A stretch of DNA of 64,000 nt from Methylococcus sp. Mc7 (GCF_019285515.1 NZ_CP079095.1:2264501-2328500); one strand, 5' to 3'. Positions 17,264 through 28,760 are shown, numbered from the stretch's first letter. Numbers and translations are program-made. The notes: generated by a model not told the origin, from the letters alone.

Positions 17264-17779
17264 TCAGTAGTGCAGCAGCGAATGCACGCGTCGGCCGTTC
17301 AACGCCTGGCGGCCTTCGAGCGCGTCGAGCTCGACCACGAAGGCGCAGGCCGCGACTTCGGCGCCGAGACTCTCCACCAGCGAACAACTGGCGCGGGCAG
17401 TGCCGCCGGTGGCCAGGAGGTCGTCGACCATCAGCACGCGGTCGCCCACCCCCAAGGCATCCAGGTGTACCTCCAGACGGGCCGAGCCGTATTCCAGATC
17501 GTAGTCGACAGCCTGGACGTCGTACGGAAGTCTGCCTGGTTTGCGCAGGGGCACGAAGCCGACGCCCAGCTCCCAGGCCGCCAGTGCGCCGAAGATGAAC
17601 CCCCGCGCTTCCATGCCGGCGACGGCGGTGATGTCCTCGCCGACGAACGGGTGGATGAGCTGGTGGATGGCGAACCTCAGCGCCGCCGGATCCTTCACCA
17701 GCGGCGTGATGTCCCGGAACAGGATGCCGGGCTTGGGGAAGTCCGGAATGTCCCGAATCCTGGCACGCAGCTTGTCCAT
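17264..17779 (-). CDS. apt: adenine phosphoribosyltransferase
   Basis: A 171-residue cytosolic enzyme making AMP from adenine and PRPP. The PRPP loop is VLMVDDLLATGGTA near residues 115-128, and GMEARGFIFGA plus VPLRKPGRLP are characteristic. Length is standard. Its ATG overlaps the dxs stop (ATGA). Linkage to hopanoid genes may be meaningful, since HpnG releases adenine from adenosylhopane and Apt would salvage it. That is inference from context. Confidence 0.95.
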   Translation of the reverse strand: MDKLRARIRDIPDFPKPGILFRDITPLVKDPAALRFAIHQLIHPFVGEDITAVAGMEARGFIFGALAAWELGVGFVPLRKPGRLPYDVQAVDYDLEYGSARLEVHLDALGVGDRVLMVDDLLATGGTARASCSLVESLGAEVAACAFVVELDALEGRQALNGRRVHSLLHY

Positions 17780-19698
17780 CAGTGCTTCCCCTTGGCCGAG
17801 CTGCGGGCGCGCGGTGATTTCTCCCCGGAAGCCGTGGCCTGGAGGAATGCCTCGATCGATCGGGCGATGCCCGCCTGATCCAGGCCTGCGATGGCCAGGA
17901 GTTCCTCCCGGGTGCCCTGGTCGAGGAACTCGTCCTTCAGGCCGATCTGGCAGACCGGGATGCCGCAGCGCTGGGCGGCCAAGAATTCGCTGACCGCGCT
18001 GCCGGCGCCGCCCGCGACGGCGTTTTCCTCGACCGTGACGATGCGGTCGTGCGTGCCGGCCAGCTCCAGGATCAGGGCTTCATCCAGCGGTTTCACGAAG
18101 CGCATGTTGACCACCGTGGCGCCGATCTGCTCGCCGACGGCGAGCGCGGCGGCCAGGGTCGTGCCGAAGGCCAGGATGGCGGTACCCTTGCCCGTAAGGC
18201 GCAATTCGCTCTTGCCGATGGGGATTGCGGTCAGGGTTTCCTCGGGCTTGATACCGGGTCCCCTCCCCCTCGGATAGCGGACGGCCGCCGGCCCGTCATG
18301 GACGAAGCCGGTGTAGAGCATCTGCCGGCATTCGTTTTCGTCCGAGGGCGCCATGATCAGCATGTTGGGAATGCAGCGCATGAAGCTCAGGTCGAAGCTG
18401 CCGGCGTGGGTCGGGCCATCCGGGCCGACCAGGCCGGCGCGGTCGATGGCGAACAGTACCGGCAGGTTCTGCAGGGCGACGTCATGTACCAGCTGGTCGT
18501 ACGCGCGCTGGAGGAAGGTGGAATAGATGGCCACCACCGGCTTGTAGCCTTCGCAGGCTTGTCCCGCGGCGAGCGTCACGGCGTGCTGCTCGGCGATGCC
18601 GACGTCGAAATAGCGTTCCGGAAAGCGCTGGGAGAATTCCACCAGCCCCGAGCCTTCGCGCATCGCCGGCGTGATGCCCAGAAGCCGCCGGTCGCGCGCG
18701 GCCATGTCGCATAGCCATTGGCCGAATACTTCCGTGTAGGTCGGTGTCCCCGGTTTGGACTTGGGAAGTTCGTCGGCGTCCAGGTCGAAGGCGCCGACGC
18801 CGTGGTAGGCCACGGGATCTTTCTCCGCCGGCGCGTAGCCCTTGCCTTTGCGGGTGACGATGTGCAGGAAGCGGGGACCCTTCTGGTCGCGCAGATTGCG
18901 CAAGGTGGTGATCAAGGTGTCCAGGTCGTGGCCGTCGATCGGGCCGAAATAGTTGAAGCCCAGCTCTTCGAACAGCGTTCCCGGCGCCACCATGCCCTTG
19001 ACGTGTTCCTCGGCGCGGCGCGCCAGCTCCCACACGCCCGGCATGTGGCGGCCCAGGAGGTGCTTGCCGCCTTCGCGGACCGACGAGTAGAACTTCCCGC
19101 TCAGGATCTTGGCCAGGTAGTTGTTGAGCGCGCCGACGTTCGGCGAGATCGACATCTCGTTGTCGTTGAGAATGATCAGGAGGTTCGCGTCCAGGGTGCC
19201 GGCGTGGTTGAGCGCCTCGAAGGCCATGCCGCCGGTGAGGCCGCCGTCGCCGATGATCGCCACCGCGTGGCTGGGCCGTCGGTCCAGCGAGGCTGCGATC
19301 GCCATGCCGAGGGCGGCGCTGATCGAGGTGCTGGAATGGCCGACGCCGAAGCAGTCGTAGGGGCTCTCGGCCCGGTTGGGGAAGGCCGACAGGCCGTCCT
19401 TCTTGCGAATGGTCGGCAGGCGGGCGCGGCGCCCGGTCAATATTTTGTGCGGATAGGCCTGATGGCCGACGTCCCAGACCAGTTTGTCTTCGGGCGTGTT
19501 GAAGACGTAATGCAGGGCGATGGTCAGCTCCACCGTCCCGAGCCCCGCGGCCAGGTGGCCGCCCGACTGGCTCACGCTCTCCAGGAGATAGCCCCGCAGT
19601 TCTTCGGCGAGCTCAGGCAACCTGTCTTCCGGCAGGTTGCGCAGTGCGGCGGGATTGTCTGCCGCTTCGAGAAGGGCATATCTTGTGGTTTCGGTCAT
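17779..19698 (-). CDS. dxs: 1-deoxy-D-xylulose-5-phosphate synthase
   Basis: A 639-residue thiamine-diphosphate enzyme that joins pyruvate and glyceraldehyde 3-phosphate, the entry step of the MEP isoprenoid pathway. Motifs include [16 protein letters not shown], the TPP site [18 protein letters not shown] near residue 150, and the transketolase core [15 protein letters not shown]. It is translationally coupled to apt and lies 126 bases after ispA. The isoprenoid supply genes are thus clustered beside the hopanoid genes. Confidence 0.97.
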   Translation of the reverse strand: MTETTRYALLEAADNPAALRNLPEDRLPELAEELRGYLLESVSQSGGHLAAGLGTVELTIALHYVFNTPEDKLVWDVGHQAYPHKILTGRRARLPTIRKKDGLSAFPNRAESPYDCFGVGHSSTSISAALGMAIAASLDRRPSHAVAIIGDGGLTGGMAFEALNHAGTLDANLLIILNDNEMSISPNVGALNNYLAKILSGKFYSSVREGGKHLLGRHMPGVWELARRAEEHVKGMVAPGTLFEELGFNYFGPIDGHDLDTLITTLRNLRDQKGPRFLHIVTRKGKGYAPAEKDPVAYHGVGAFDLDADELPKSKPGTPTYTEVFGQWLCDMAARDRRLLGITPAMREGSGLVEFSQRFPERYFDVGIAEQHAVTLAAGQACEGYKPVVAIYSTFLQRAYDQLVHDVALQNLPVLFAIDRAGLVGPDGPTHAGSFDLSFMRCIPNMLIMAPSDENECRQMLYTGFVHDGPAAVRYPRGRGPGIKPEETLTAIPIGKSELRLTGKGTAILAFGTTLAAALAVGEQIGATVVNMRFVKPLDEALILELAGTHDRIVTVEENAVAGGAGSAVSEFLAAQRCGIPVCQIGLKDEFLDQGTREELLAIAGLDQAGIARSIEAFLQATASGEKSPRARSSAKGKH

Positions 19699-19824
19699 GT
19701 AATCGCGTTCCAGGTTGCTCGGTCCGGCCGGAGGCTTCGGCTGTCCAGACTAAATAAGTAAAGTAGGTTACTCGGGAATTATGTAACCGCGGTCCCCGCC
19801 TTTCAAGGAAAGCACGGCTTGCCT

Positions 19825-20730
19825 CTAGCTCTGCCGCTGGATGATGAAGCGGGAAAGTTCGCGCAGCAGATCGGCCTCGGGACCGAAGCCGGCCAGGCTT
19901 TCCAGTGCGGCTTCGTGCATTTCCAGCGCTTTCTCCTTGGCGCCGCCGAGTCCCAACAGGGCCGGGTAGTTGGGCTTGTTGTGGTCGCGGTCCTTGCCCT
20001 GGGTTTTCCCTAAGGTCTGGGTGTCGCTTTCCTCGTCGAGGATGTCGTCCTGAATCTGGAAGGCGAGGCCGATGCACTTCGCGTAGTGGTCCAGCCGGTC
20101 GGCCCGTTCGGCGGGCAGGCCGGGGCGGGCCAGGCAGGCCAGCCGCACGCTGGCGCGGATCAGGGCGCCGGTCTTGCGGATGTGCATGTTCTCCAGGCCC
20201 GGCAGGTCCAGTTTCTTGCCCACCGAATCCAGGTCGATCGCCTGGCCGCCCACCATGCCGGCCGGGCCGCTGGCCTGTGCCAGCGTCTCGATCATGGCGA
20301 TGCGGTTTTCCGCCGGCACGGCGATGCTGGGGTCCTGGGCGAGCACATGGAAAGCCAGGGTCTGCAGACCGTCGCCGGCGAGTATCGCGGTGGCCTCGTC
20401 ATAGGCCTTGTGGCAGGTCGGCTTGCCGCGCCGCAGGTCGTCGTCGTCCATCGCCGGCAGATCGTCGTGGATCAGCGAATAGACGTGGATGAATTCGACC
20501 GCGCAGGCGGGACCGTCGAGCAGGTCCGCTGCCGCGCCGATGGCCTGGCCGGTCGCGTAGGTGAGCAGGGGGCGCATGCGCTTGCCGCCGCCCAGCACGG
20601 AATAGCGCATGGCCTGGTGGAGCCGTTCCGGCATGCGGTCGGCGGCCGGCAGGCGCGCATCCAGCGCCCGTTCCACCCGCTCCTGGCAGGACTGCATGAA
20701 ATCGCGCAGAGATTGTTCAGGGTTCATCAC
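19825..20730 (-). CDS. ispA: farnesyl diphosphate synthase (short-chain prenyltransferase)
   Basis: A 301-residue enzyme adding isopentenyl diphosphate to dimethylallyl and geranyl diphosphate. The first Asp-rich motif is DDLPAMDDDD near residues 93-102 and the second is DDILDEESD near 235. LGGGKRMRP near residue 50 binds isopentenyl diphosphate. Its start lies inside the end of xseB (14-base overlap), the common xseB-ispA-dxs order of Proteobacteria. It supplies farnesyl diphosphate to the squalene synthase. Confidence 0.95.
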   Translation of the reverse strand: MMNPEQSLRDFMQSCQERVERALDARLPAADRMPERLHQAMRYSVLGGGKRMRPLLTYATGQAIGAAADLLDGPACAVEFIHVYSLIHDDLPAMDDDDLRRGKPTCHKAYDEATAILAGDGLQTLAFHVLAQDPSIAVPAENRIAMIETLAQASGPAGMVGGQAIDLDSVGKKLDLPGLENMHIRKTGALIRASVRLACLARPGLPAERADRLDHYAKCIGLAFQIQDDILDEESDTQTLGKTQGKDRDHNKPNYPALLGLGGAKEKALEMHEAALESLAGFGPEADLLRELSRFIIQRQS

Positions 20731-20947
20731 GAAAAGGCTTCAAAGTGGGTAAACTGTTTTCTTCTAGCAGGATCTGGACCTTCTGTTCGGCATCCTGCAG
20801 CGCCTTTTGACAGGTCCGCGTGAGCTCGATTCCCCGTTCGAACAGTTTGAGGGACTCCTCGAGCGGCAGGTTGCCCTGTTCCATGCGTTCCACCAGTTGC
20901 TCCAGCTCGGCTAGGGCTTCTTCAAAGCTCGGGGGTTTACGGGCCAT
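20717..20947 (-). CDS. xseB: exodeoxyribonuclease VII small subunit
   Basis: A 76-residue protein with the XseB signature: FEEALAELEQLVERMEQGNLPLEESLKLFERG. This coiled-coil subunit binds XseA to form a single-strand exonuclease. It is the first gene of the xseB-ispA-dxs-apt operon and overlaps ispA by 14 bases. The large subunit gene is not in the window. Confidence 0.95.
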   Translation of the reverse strand: MARKPPSFEEALAELEQLVERMEQGNLPLEESLKLFERGIELTRTCQKALQDAEQKVQILLEENSLPTLKPFRDEP

Positions 20948-21084
20948 GGGGGGTTCTGTGCGGTAGTCGTAAGATGCGTCGGGGCCGAACGCGGCATTAT
21001 CTCAAACTTGTCAAGTTGATTAAAATGCGCCGCTGTTCGTGACGGCCGCCGCGTCCCTATCCCACCCTGTATCGCGCTCACCCA

Positions 21085-22971
21085 ATGAATGAAGTTTACG
21101 ACGCATCAGCCATCGAAGTCCTGAGCGGCCTGGATCCGGTTCGCCGCCGGCCGGGCATGTACACCGACACCAGCCGGCCCGACCATCTCGCCCAGGAGGT
21201 GATCGACAACGCCGTGGACGAGGCGCTGGCCGGTTTTGCCCGCCTCATCGAGGTCCGCTTCCTGGCCGACGGCGGGCTGGAGGTGCGGGACGATGGCCGC
21301 GGCATGCCGGTCGACATCCATCCCGAACTCGGCGTCTCCGGTGTCGAGGTGATCCTGACCAAGCTGCATGCCGGCGGCAAGTTCTCCCAGAAGGCCTACC
21401 GCTATTCCGGCGGTCTGCACGGCGTCGGGGTGTCCGTGGTCAATGCCCTGTCGCTGCGGCTGGAGGTCGAGGTGCGGCGCAACGGGAAGGTCCATGCCAT
21501 CGCCTTCGAAAAGGGTGAAAAGGTGAGTGAACTGACCGAAACCGGCACGGCGCCCAAGCGCGAAACCGGCACCACCGTGCGATTCTGGCCGGAAGCGCAT
21601 TATTTCGACAACGTCCGGTTTTCCCGATCGCGCCTCAAGCATCTGCTGCGCGCCAAGGCCGTGCTGTGCCCCGGGCTGGAGATCCGGATGTCCGACGACG
21701 CCAGCGGCGAGAGCGAAACCTGGTGCTACCAGAACGGCCTGCCTCAATACCTCCTGGACCAGTTGCAGGGCAGCGCCTGCATCCCGGAGGAGCCGTTCGT
21801 CGGTACGATGGAAGGCCGCCAGGAGGCGGTGGACTGGGCGTTGCTTTGGTGTCCGGAAGGCTCGGCGCCGGTGACCGAGAGCTACGTCAACCTGGTGCCG
21901 ACGGTGCAGGGCGGCACCCACGTCAACGGCCTGCGCACCGGCCTGACCGAGGCGGTGCGGGAATTCTGCGAGTACCGGAACCTCTTGCCGCGCGGCATCA
22001 AGATCGCGCCGGACGACGTGTGGGAGCGCTGCAATTACGTCCTGTCGGTGAAGATGCAGGAGCCGCAGTTCGCCGGCCAGACCAAGGAGCGGCTGAATTC
22101 GCGCGAATGCGCCTCCTTCGTCTCCGGCGTGGTCAAGGACGCCTTCAGTCTCTGGCTGAACCAGCATCCATCCGTCGGTGAGCGCATCGCCGAACTGGTG
22201 ATCGAGAGCGCCCAGAAGCGGCTGCGCGCCAGCCGCCAGGTCACCCGCAAGCGAGTCACCAGCGGCCCGGCGCTGCCCGGCAAGCTGGCCGATTGCGCGG
22301 CGCAGGACTTCAGCCGCACCGAGCTGTTCCTGGTCGAGGGCGACTCCGCCGGCGGTTCGGCCAAGCAGGCGCGCGACAAGGACTTCCAGGCCATCATGCC
22401 CTTGCGCGGCAAGATCCTGAACACCTGGGAGGTGGAGTCCGGCGCCATCCTCGGTTCGCAGGAGGTGCACGACATCAGCCTGGCCATCGGCGTCGACCCC
22501 GGCGCCAGCGATTTGAGCGGCCTGCGCTACGGCAAGATCTGCGTGCTGGCCGATGCCGATTCCGACGGCAACCACATCGCCACCCTGCTGTGCGCCCTGT
22601 TCCTGCGCCATTTCCGCGCCCTGGTCGAGGCCGGCCACGTGTTCATCGCCATGCCGCCGCTGTACCGCATCGACGTCGGCAAGCAGGTGTACTACGCGCT
22701 GGACGAGGCGGAGAAGAAAGGGGTGCTGGACCGGATCGAAGCCGAGAAGATCAAGGGTAAGATCAACGTCCTGCGCTTCAAGGGCCTGGGCGAGATGAAC
22801 CCCTCGCAGCTGCGCGAAACCACCATGAATCCCGACACCCGGCGGCTGGTGCAGTTGTCGCTGGACGACCCGGCCGCCACCGACGAACGCCTCGACATGC
22901 TGCTGGCCAAGAAGCGCGCCGGGGACCGCCGCGTCTGGCTGGAAGAAAAGGGCAATCTGGCCGACATCTGA
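21085..22971 (+). CDS. parE: DNA topoisomerase IV subunit B
   Basis: A 628-residue GHKL ATPase subunit. ATP-site motifs are IDNAVDEALAG, DDGRGMPVDIH and GGLHGVGVSVVNALS. The TOPRIM region has LVEGDSAGGSAKQARD near residue 415 and DADSDGNHI near 490. The length and short C-terminus indicate ParE and not GyrB. parC follows 18 bases later, so the two form one operon. It is divergent from xseB. Confidence 0.96.
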   Translation: MNEVYDASAIEVLSGLDPVRRRPGMYTDTSRPDHLAQEVIDNAVDEALAGFARLIEVRFLADGGLEVRDDGRGMPVDIHPELGVSGVEVILTKLHAGGKFSQKAYRYSGGLHGVGVSVVNALSLRLEVEVRRNGKVHAIAFEKGEKVSELTETGTAPKRETGTTVRFWPEAHYFDNVRFSRSRLKHLLRAKAVLCPGLEIRMSDDASGESETWCYQNGLPQYLLDQLQGSACIPEEPFVGTMEGRQEAVDWALLWCPEGSAPVTESYVNLVPTVQGGTHVNGLRTGLTEAVREFCEYRNLLPRGIKIAPDDVWERCNYVLSVKMQEPQFAGQTKERLNSRECASFVSGVVKDAFSLWLNQHPSVGERIAELVIESAQKRLRASRQVTRKRVTSGPALPGKLADCAAQDFSRTELFLVEGDSAGGSAKQARDKDFQAIMPLRGKILNTWEVESGAILGSQEVHDISLAIGVDPGASDLSGLRYGKICVLADADSDGNHIATLLCALFLRHFRALVEAGHVFIAMPPLYRIDVGKQVYYALDEAEKKGVLDRIEAEKIKGKINVLRFKGLGEMNPSQLRETTMNPDTRRLVQLSLDDPAATDERLDMLLAKKRAGDRRVWLEEKGNLADI

Positions 22972-22989
22972 CCCGTGCAAGAATCCACC

Positions 22990-25224
<2,235 letters not shown>

Positions 25225-25266
25225 GGGGCGTAGATAAGGCGTTAGCGTTACCAAGCGTAAAGAAAT

Positions 25267-26956
25267 CCTGAATCCGTGTTCCCCTCGGCTTACACCTTCC
25301 CATCGGGCCTGAACGCATGAATTTCGAGCGCTCTCCCTTGGGATTTGCCCTCGCTACCGGCGATCCGGGGAACGTTCGACCGGGGTTTCGGGGCCAATCT
25401 GCTTGGCGTGCGCTTATCGTCAGCTCATTTTCCGCTCCATGCGCGAGACTGTCCCTTCCGGGGTTCCGGAATCAGGGATTCGAGGCGTGCGGCAGGCATT
25501 TCCCGTCATCCGGACGCCGCCGCCCACAGCCGATTCTGAAGCATCACGAACACGGCTACGTTTGCCGCCACGCCACGGCCGAAATCGAGGATCAGCCGGC
25601 GGGCATGGGCGACGAACTTCGCCGCCCGGTACATGATCTCCTGTAGCACGGTCCGGATGCGGCGGCGCTTGGCCGGATGACGGATCGGCGCAATCTCGCC
25701 GGTCAGGCCGATCTGTCCCAAGAGACGCAGGCAGTTGTAGGCGAAGGCCGCCAGATGCAGGATCACGTCGTTGGTGTCGAACTTGCCCGAGGGCAGCCGC
25801 TCCAGATCGAGGTCGGTCTTGAACTCGGAGTGGAACTGCTCATGCATGCCGTGGTGCTGGTAGAGTTCGATCACTTCCTCGGCGGAACAGGAGAGCGTCG
25901 TCCACCAGCCTTCCAGTTCGACCTCCGGGGCCAGCAGGTGTTGGCCCTTCTTGTCGATGGTGCGCTCGGTCACCTGGGCGACCAGGCGGAAGGAGCGCTT
26001 CTCCTTGTGCCAGGCGCGTTCCACTTCCAACGACAGCAACGCAACCCGCTTGCCTGGACGAGCCTCGGCAAAGGCGCCCGCCTCCTCGGCGCGCTTGACC
26101 CAGTCCCCCTTGTCCTGCTTGCGGGGGTTCCACTTGCAGATGAAGTCGAGGCTTCGCCCCAGCGCGGCTTGCCGGTCTCGCTCCGCGGCCTTGGCGAACA
26201 GAAGCTGTGCGCCGTCGAAACCGCTGTCCTCGCGCAGCAGCACGGGCTGATCCGGTTTGACCAGGCGTTCGATGCGCGGAAACAGCCGCTCGTAGAAGTA
26301 GTGCGTCTCGAACGCCGAGTGGCGGGACCCTGGCCTCAGTTCCAGCCCGGTGTTCCAGCCTTCGTTGCCGAGATAGGCGGCAATCGGCGTGTAACCGTCG
26401 AAGCCCTGATAGGTGCGCGACACCGCTTCCTTCTTCGTGCCACTATTGTCCATGGCGAAGGTATCGATGTCGCAGCAGACATAGCCCTTGTGCGGCGTGA
26501 TCGGCGCCTCGGTTCGCTCCAGCAGCCTCAGGGAAAGCTCATCGGCCAGATCGCGGATGGCTTCCGCCTTGGCATTCAGACGCTGGCGCAGCCACACGGC
26601 TCCGGGCACCTTCGTCAGCCCCAGCGACTCCTTGAAGAAGCGATCATTCCGGAATGGCTCGATGGCTTCGAAGTCGCTCTTGCCCAGACTCAACAGCCCG
26701 ACCACGCTCTTGACGATGTCCGAGGTACGCATGCCTTGCGACACCGGGATCTTCGGGTCAATGACCGCCTCCACCTGCGCCGCCTGGCAGCACTGGCCAA
26801 TCAGCGCCAGGCCGGAATACGAGGTCAGTTGCAGCTTGCTGGATTGCTTGACTTCAAAGCGCGGCATGATCAAATGGGTGACATCGAAAATGGGCTAATT
26901 ATACAATGGATTCAATATGTTATGAATTATTTAGAGGGTGGGAGCACGGATTCAGG
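25267..26956 (-). mobile_element. IS1380-type insertion sequence, copy 1 (intact transposase)
   Basis: A 1690-base element with imperfect terminal inverted repeats. The left end starts CCTGAATCCGTGTTCCC and the right end, read inward, starts CCTGAATCCGTGCTCCC. The transposase is on the minus strand. About 240 bases lie between the left end and the transposase stop. The flanking bases (GAAAT and TATTG) do not match, so no target duplication is visible, suggesting rearrangement after insertion. The same element occurs at 40677-42358 and 42808-44492. Confidence 0.9.
25506..26867 (-). CDS. IS1380-family DDE transposase, full length
   Basis: A 453-residue protein from the ATG at 26867 (an in-frame TTG lies two codons upstream). 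It has the IS1380 layout: an N-terminal helical DNA-binding part, CDIDTFAMDNSGTKKEAV with the first catalytic Asp near residue 139, LREDSGFDGAQLL with the second Asp near 228, and EQFHSEFKTDLDLERLPSGKF carrying the catalytic Glu near 365. It is the only one of the three copies without a frameshift and is therefore the likely active source. Confidence 0.93.
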   Translation of the reverse strand: MPRFEVKQSSKLQLTSYSGLALIGQCCQAAQVEAVIDPKIPVSQGMRTSDIVKSVVGLLSLGKSDFEAIEPFRNDRFFKESLGLTKVPGAVWLRQRLNAKAEAIRDLADELSLRLLERTEAPITPHKGYVCCDIDTFAMDNSGTKKEAVSRTYQGFDGYTPIAAYLGNEGWNTGLELRPGSRHSAFETHYFYERLFPRIERLVKPDQPVLLREDSGFDGAQLLFAKAAERDRQAALGRSLDFICKWNPRKQDKGDWVKRAEEAGAFAEARPGKRVALLSLEVERAWHKEKRSFRLVAQVTERTIDKKGQHLLAPEVELEGWWTTLSCSAEEVIELYQHHGMHEQFHSEFKTDLDLERLPSGKFDTNDVILHLAAFAYNCLRLLGQIGLTGEIAPIRHPAKRRRIRTVLQEIMYRAAKFVAHARRLILDFGRGVAANVAVFVMLQNRLWAAASG

Positions 26957-27047
26957 TATTGGTAAGCTCTGGTACTTTGATCGAATGGTTTGGCTTTATA
27001 GAGACATGAAAGACAAAGTTCCTGAATATGCCAATTGGACCCGATGA
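26957..27047 (+). pseudogene. C-terminal fragment of an unknown protein cut by IS copy 1
   Basis: The frame read straight out of the IS end encodes about 28 residues, including WYFDRMVWLYRDMKD and a stop at 27045-27047. The WYDRMVWLYxDMKD pattern resembles the tail of DUF6653-type proteins. The rest of the gene is missing, so this is a relic left by the insertion. I hold the family guess weakly. Confidence 0.4.
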
Positions 27048-27117
27048 GTAACGCCGAACAAGGCAAATCCGGCCGACGCCAGAAGCTGCGCGGCTGATTT
27101 GCGACATTAGGCGCCGA

Positions 27118-27240
27118 ACAACCTGTATAAAGAACTTCTCAGCGCGGCAGGCATCGTTCTGACGTTCGCCATCTTCGTGCCGTACATTCGATCCATCCTG
27201 CATGGACGGACCAAGCCCCATGTGTTTTCGTGGTTTATTT
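27118..27240 (+). pseudogene. N-terminal fragment of a small membrane protein
   Basis: This reading frame gives LYKELLSAAGIVLTFAIFVP followed by YIRSILHGRTKPHVFSWFIW and then changes abruptly to unrelated sequence. The pattern matches the start of a conserved multi-pass membrane family with PYIRSIxxGxTxPHVFSWxIWG, which I know only as hypothetical. It is truncated at about 27240, where an IS66-like transposase fragment begins. Confidence 0.4.
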
Positions 27241-27688
27241 GGGCGCGGGGTTTGGCCGAGGCGACCTGCCGGCTGACCCGGCAAGTCGGCGGCGCCCTGC
27301 TGGCGCTGATGGGTCGGCTGATCCAGACGGTGCCAGCGGCCGGCACCGCGGATGCCGCTGAGCTGGCGGCGCGGCAGACCCCGGAGCTCGAACGCCTCAA
27401 GGCCCTGTGCGAAAGCCATCAGGACAGTTCCTCCGAAAAGCTCGGCGCGTTCTGCCGGGGAATGCTCAAGGACTGGACGGTGATCGACCGTTGTATGACC
27501 CGGGCTTGCCGCTGACCAACAATGCGGCGGGACGCCAGCGACACTGGGTGGTGGCGCGCAAGACCTGCTTCGGGACCCGCAGCGAACAGGGGAGTCGCGC
27601 TTTGGCCTTGCTCGCCGACGTCATCGACACCGCGACAGCATGGACGGATCGCGATTCGCTCGCTAGACTAGTATCGAATCACAACTAA
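27241..27688 (+). pseudogene. IS66-type transposase C-terminal remnant
   Basis: Two frames are needed to read it. The first covers about 27241-27490 (ELERLKALCESHQDSSSEKL and following residues). The second covers about 27485-27688 and contains GLPLTNNAAGRQRHWVVARK then TCFGTRSEQGSRALALLADV. The NNAAxRxxRHWVxARKxxxGTRSxQGSRAxALLA block is typical of IS66-like transposases. The N-terminal part is absent and there is a frameshift near 27485, so it is a decayed relic. Confidence 0.6.
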
Positions 27689-27747
27689 CTGTCATGGCGA
27701 CCAGCCACCCTGGATTATGAAAGCGACTGCCCGCCATGATCGTTGCC

Positions 27748-27779
27748 CTCACCCCGGCCCTCCCAGAGGGAGGGTGAGC
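27748..27779. repeat. REP-like hairpin sequence
   Basis: CTCACCC (27749-27755) pairs with GGGTGAG (27773-27779), with an inner CCCTCCC/GGGAGGG pairing. Sequences of this form are common as dispersed intergenic repeats in GC-rich Proteobacteria. Copy number in this genome cannot be judged from one window. Confidence 0.5.
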
Positions 27780-27821
27780 AAGGTTGAGCGACTTTCACGT
27801 TAAACCCTGGAGGAACGATTC

Positions 27822-28364
27822 ATGCTACGCATCATCCTGAGTGTATTGGCCACAAGCTTGCTTGGCGGCACGCCAGCCATCGCTGCTGACACGCCTTTCT
27901 CCCCCTATGTGGACGACCAGGGCAGCATCAGCCTGCCGAAGGATTACCGTCAAAAATGGACCCACCTGGGTTCTTGGGTGGTGGACGAGGAAGGGGCGCC
28001 AGGGCAGGGTTTCCACGATGTGTATACCCAGCCGGAATCGGTAAATGCGTTCCGCAAAGATGGCAAATTCCCAGACGGTACGGTTTTGGTAAAGGAAATC
28101 CGCAGTATTCAAAAGGGTAAGGAGACCACGGGTCGGGCGATGTGGGCCGGTGACGTCGCGATTTGGTTCGTAATGGTCAAAGACAGCGCCAACCGCTTTC
28201 CGAACAACCCCAACTGGGGTGGTGGCTGGGGCTGGGGACTGTACAAGGCAGAAGCCCCGGACAAGAACGCATCCAGCGACTGGACCAAGGATTGCCAGGG
28301 TTGCCACATCCCGGCCAAGGGCAGCGACTGGGTGTACCTGAAGGGCTATCCCACGCTTAAGTGA
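27822..28364 (+). CDS. cytochrome P460 family protein
   Basis: A 180-residue secreted c-type cytochrome. Residues 1-21 form a signal peptide ending in AIA-AD. The haem-binding CQGCH lies near residue 159. The FPDGTVLVKE and RFPNNPNWGGGWGWGLYKAE-type blocks are those of the cytochrome P460 / cytochrome c'-beta family. P460 enzymes oxidise hydroxylamine, while c'-beta members bind NO. M. capsulatus is known to have both kinds. The sequence alone does not show which this is, because the P460 haem-lysine cross-link cannot be assigned without alignment. A GGAGG site precedes the ATG. It lies inside the IS-bounded segment with no partner gene. Confidence 0.82.
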   Translation: MLRIILSVLATSLLGGTPAIAADTPFSPYVDDQGSISLPKDYRQKWTHLGSWVVDEEGAPGQGFHDVYTQPESVNAFRKDGKFPDGTVLVKEIRSIQKGKETTGRAMWAGDVAIWFVMVKDSANRFPNNPNWGGGWGWGLYKAEAPDKNASSDWTKDCQGCHIPAKGSDWVYLKGYPTLK

Positions 28365-28376
28365 GGGAATTTCCGG

Positions 28377-28404
28377 GCGTCGATTCGCGGAGGCGAATCG
28401 ACGC
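28377..28404. terminator. strong hairpin after the cytochrome P460 gene
   Basis: A perfect 12-bp stem, GCGTCGATTCGC at 28377-28388 and GCGAATCGACGC at 28393-28404, closes a GGAG tetraloop 12 bases after the stop codon. No T-run follows, so it may stabilise the mRNA 3' end or terminate weakly. Confidence 0.6.
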
Positions 28405-28476
28405 ATTCCGCCATCCCCGTCGAACGCCGCCGGCGTCGGTTCGCCCGACGGAAGCGGTGGGGCGGACGAGAGCTTC

Positions 28477-28575
28477 TCAGCCGCCCACGACCGCAGCAAT
28501 TTCCGCCTGGATGACTTCTGCGCCCGTCATGGGGTCTACTGCATCCCGGATCGGGCGGCCCACCACGATGAACAC
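28477..28575 (-). pseudogene. C-terminal relic of an orotidine-5'-phosphate decarboxylase / hexulose-phosphate synthase family gene
   Basis: On the minus strand, about 31 codons read FIVVGRPIRDAVDPMTGAEV and continue to VVGG and a TGA at 28477-28479. The VVGRPIRDAxDP pattern is the phosphate-binding end of the OMP decarboxylase barrel superfamily, which includes PyrF and the methanotroph enzyme hexulose-6-phosphate synthase. Nothing of the upstream barrel is present. Which member it came from cannot be decided. Confidence 0.45.
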
Positions 28576-28609
28576 AGTGACTCATGTAGACGATAGAAGG
28601 CAAAATGAC

Positions 28610-28664
28610 GATAACCGGTGGCTGTCTTCATGAGCTTCTCGTCAATCTCGATGTTCGTTCTCAT
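28610..28664 (-). pseudogene. N-terminal relic of a VapB-type antitoxin
   Basis: From an ATG at 28664 the minus strand reads MRTNIEIDEKLMKTATG before the sequence becomes unrelated. MRTNIxIDxxLMxxA is the typical ribbon start of VapB antitoxins. No VapC toxin frame is adjacent, so this is a truncated fragment within a patch of relics. Confidence 0.45.
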
Positions 28665-28760
28665 CTTGTGTACCCATTCAAGGTCCGGTAGGCAGGGTAA
28701 CACTTGCCGCGCGTCGCAGAAATCCAATCCCTCCGCCAAGGGGACGCCAGGCTGTGTCCC

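Noticed and set aside
27748-27779. Start of a CRISPR array
   Set aside because: Only one hairpin unit is present, with no regularly spaced direct repeats here or anywhere else in the window.
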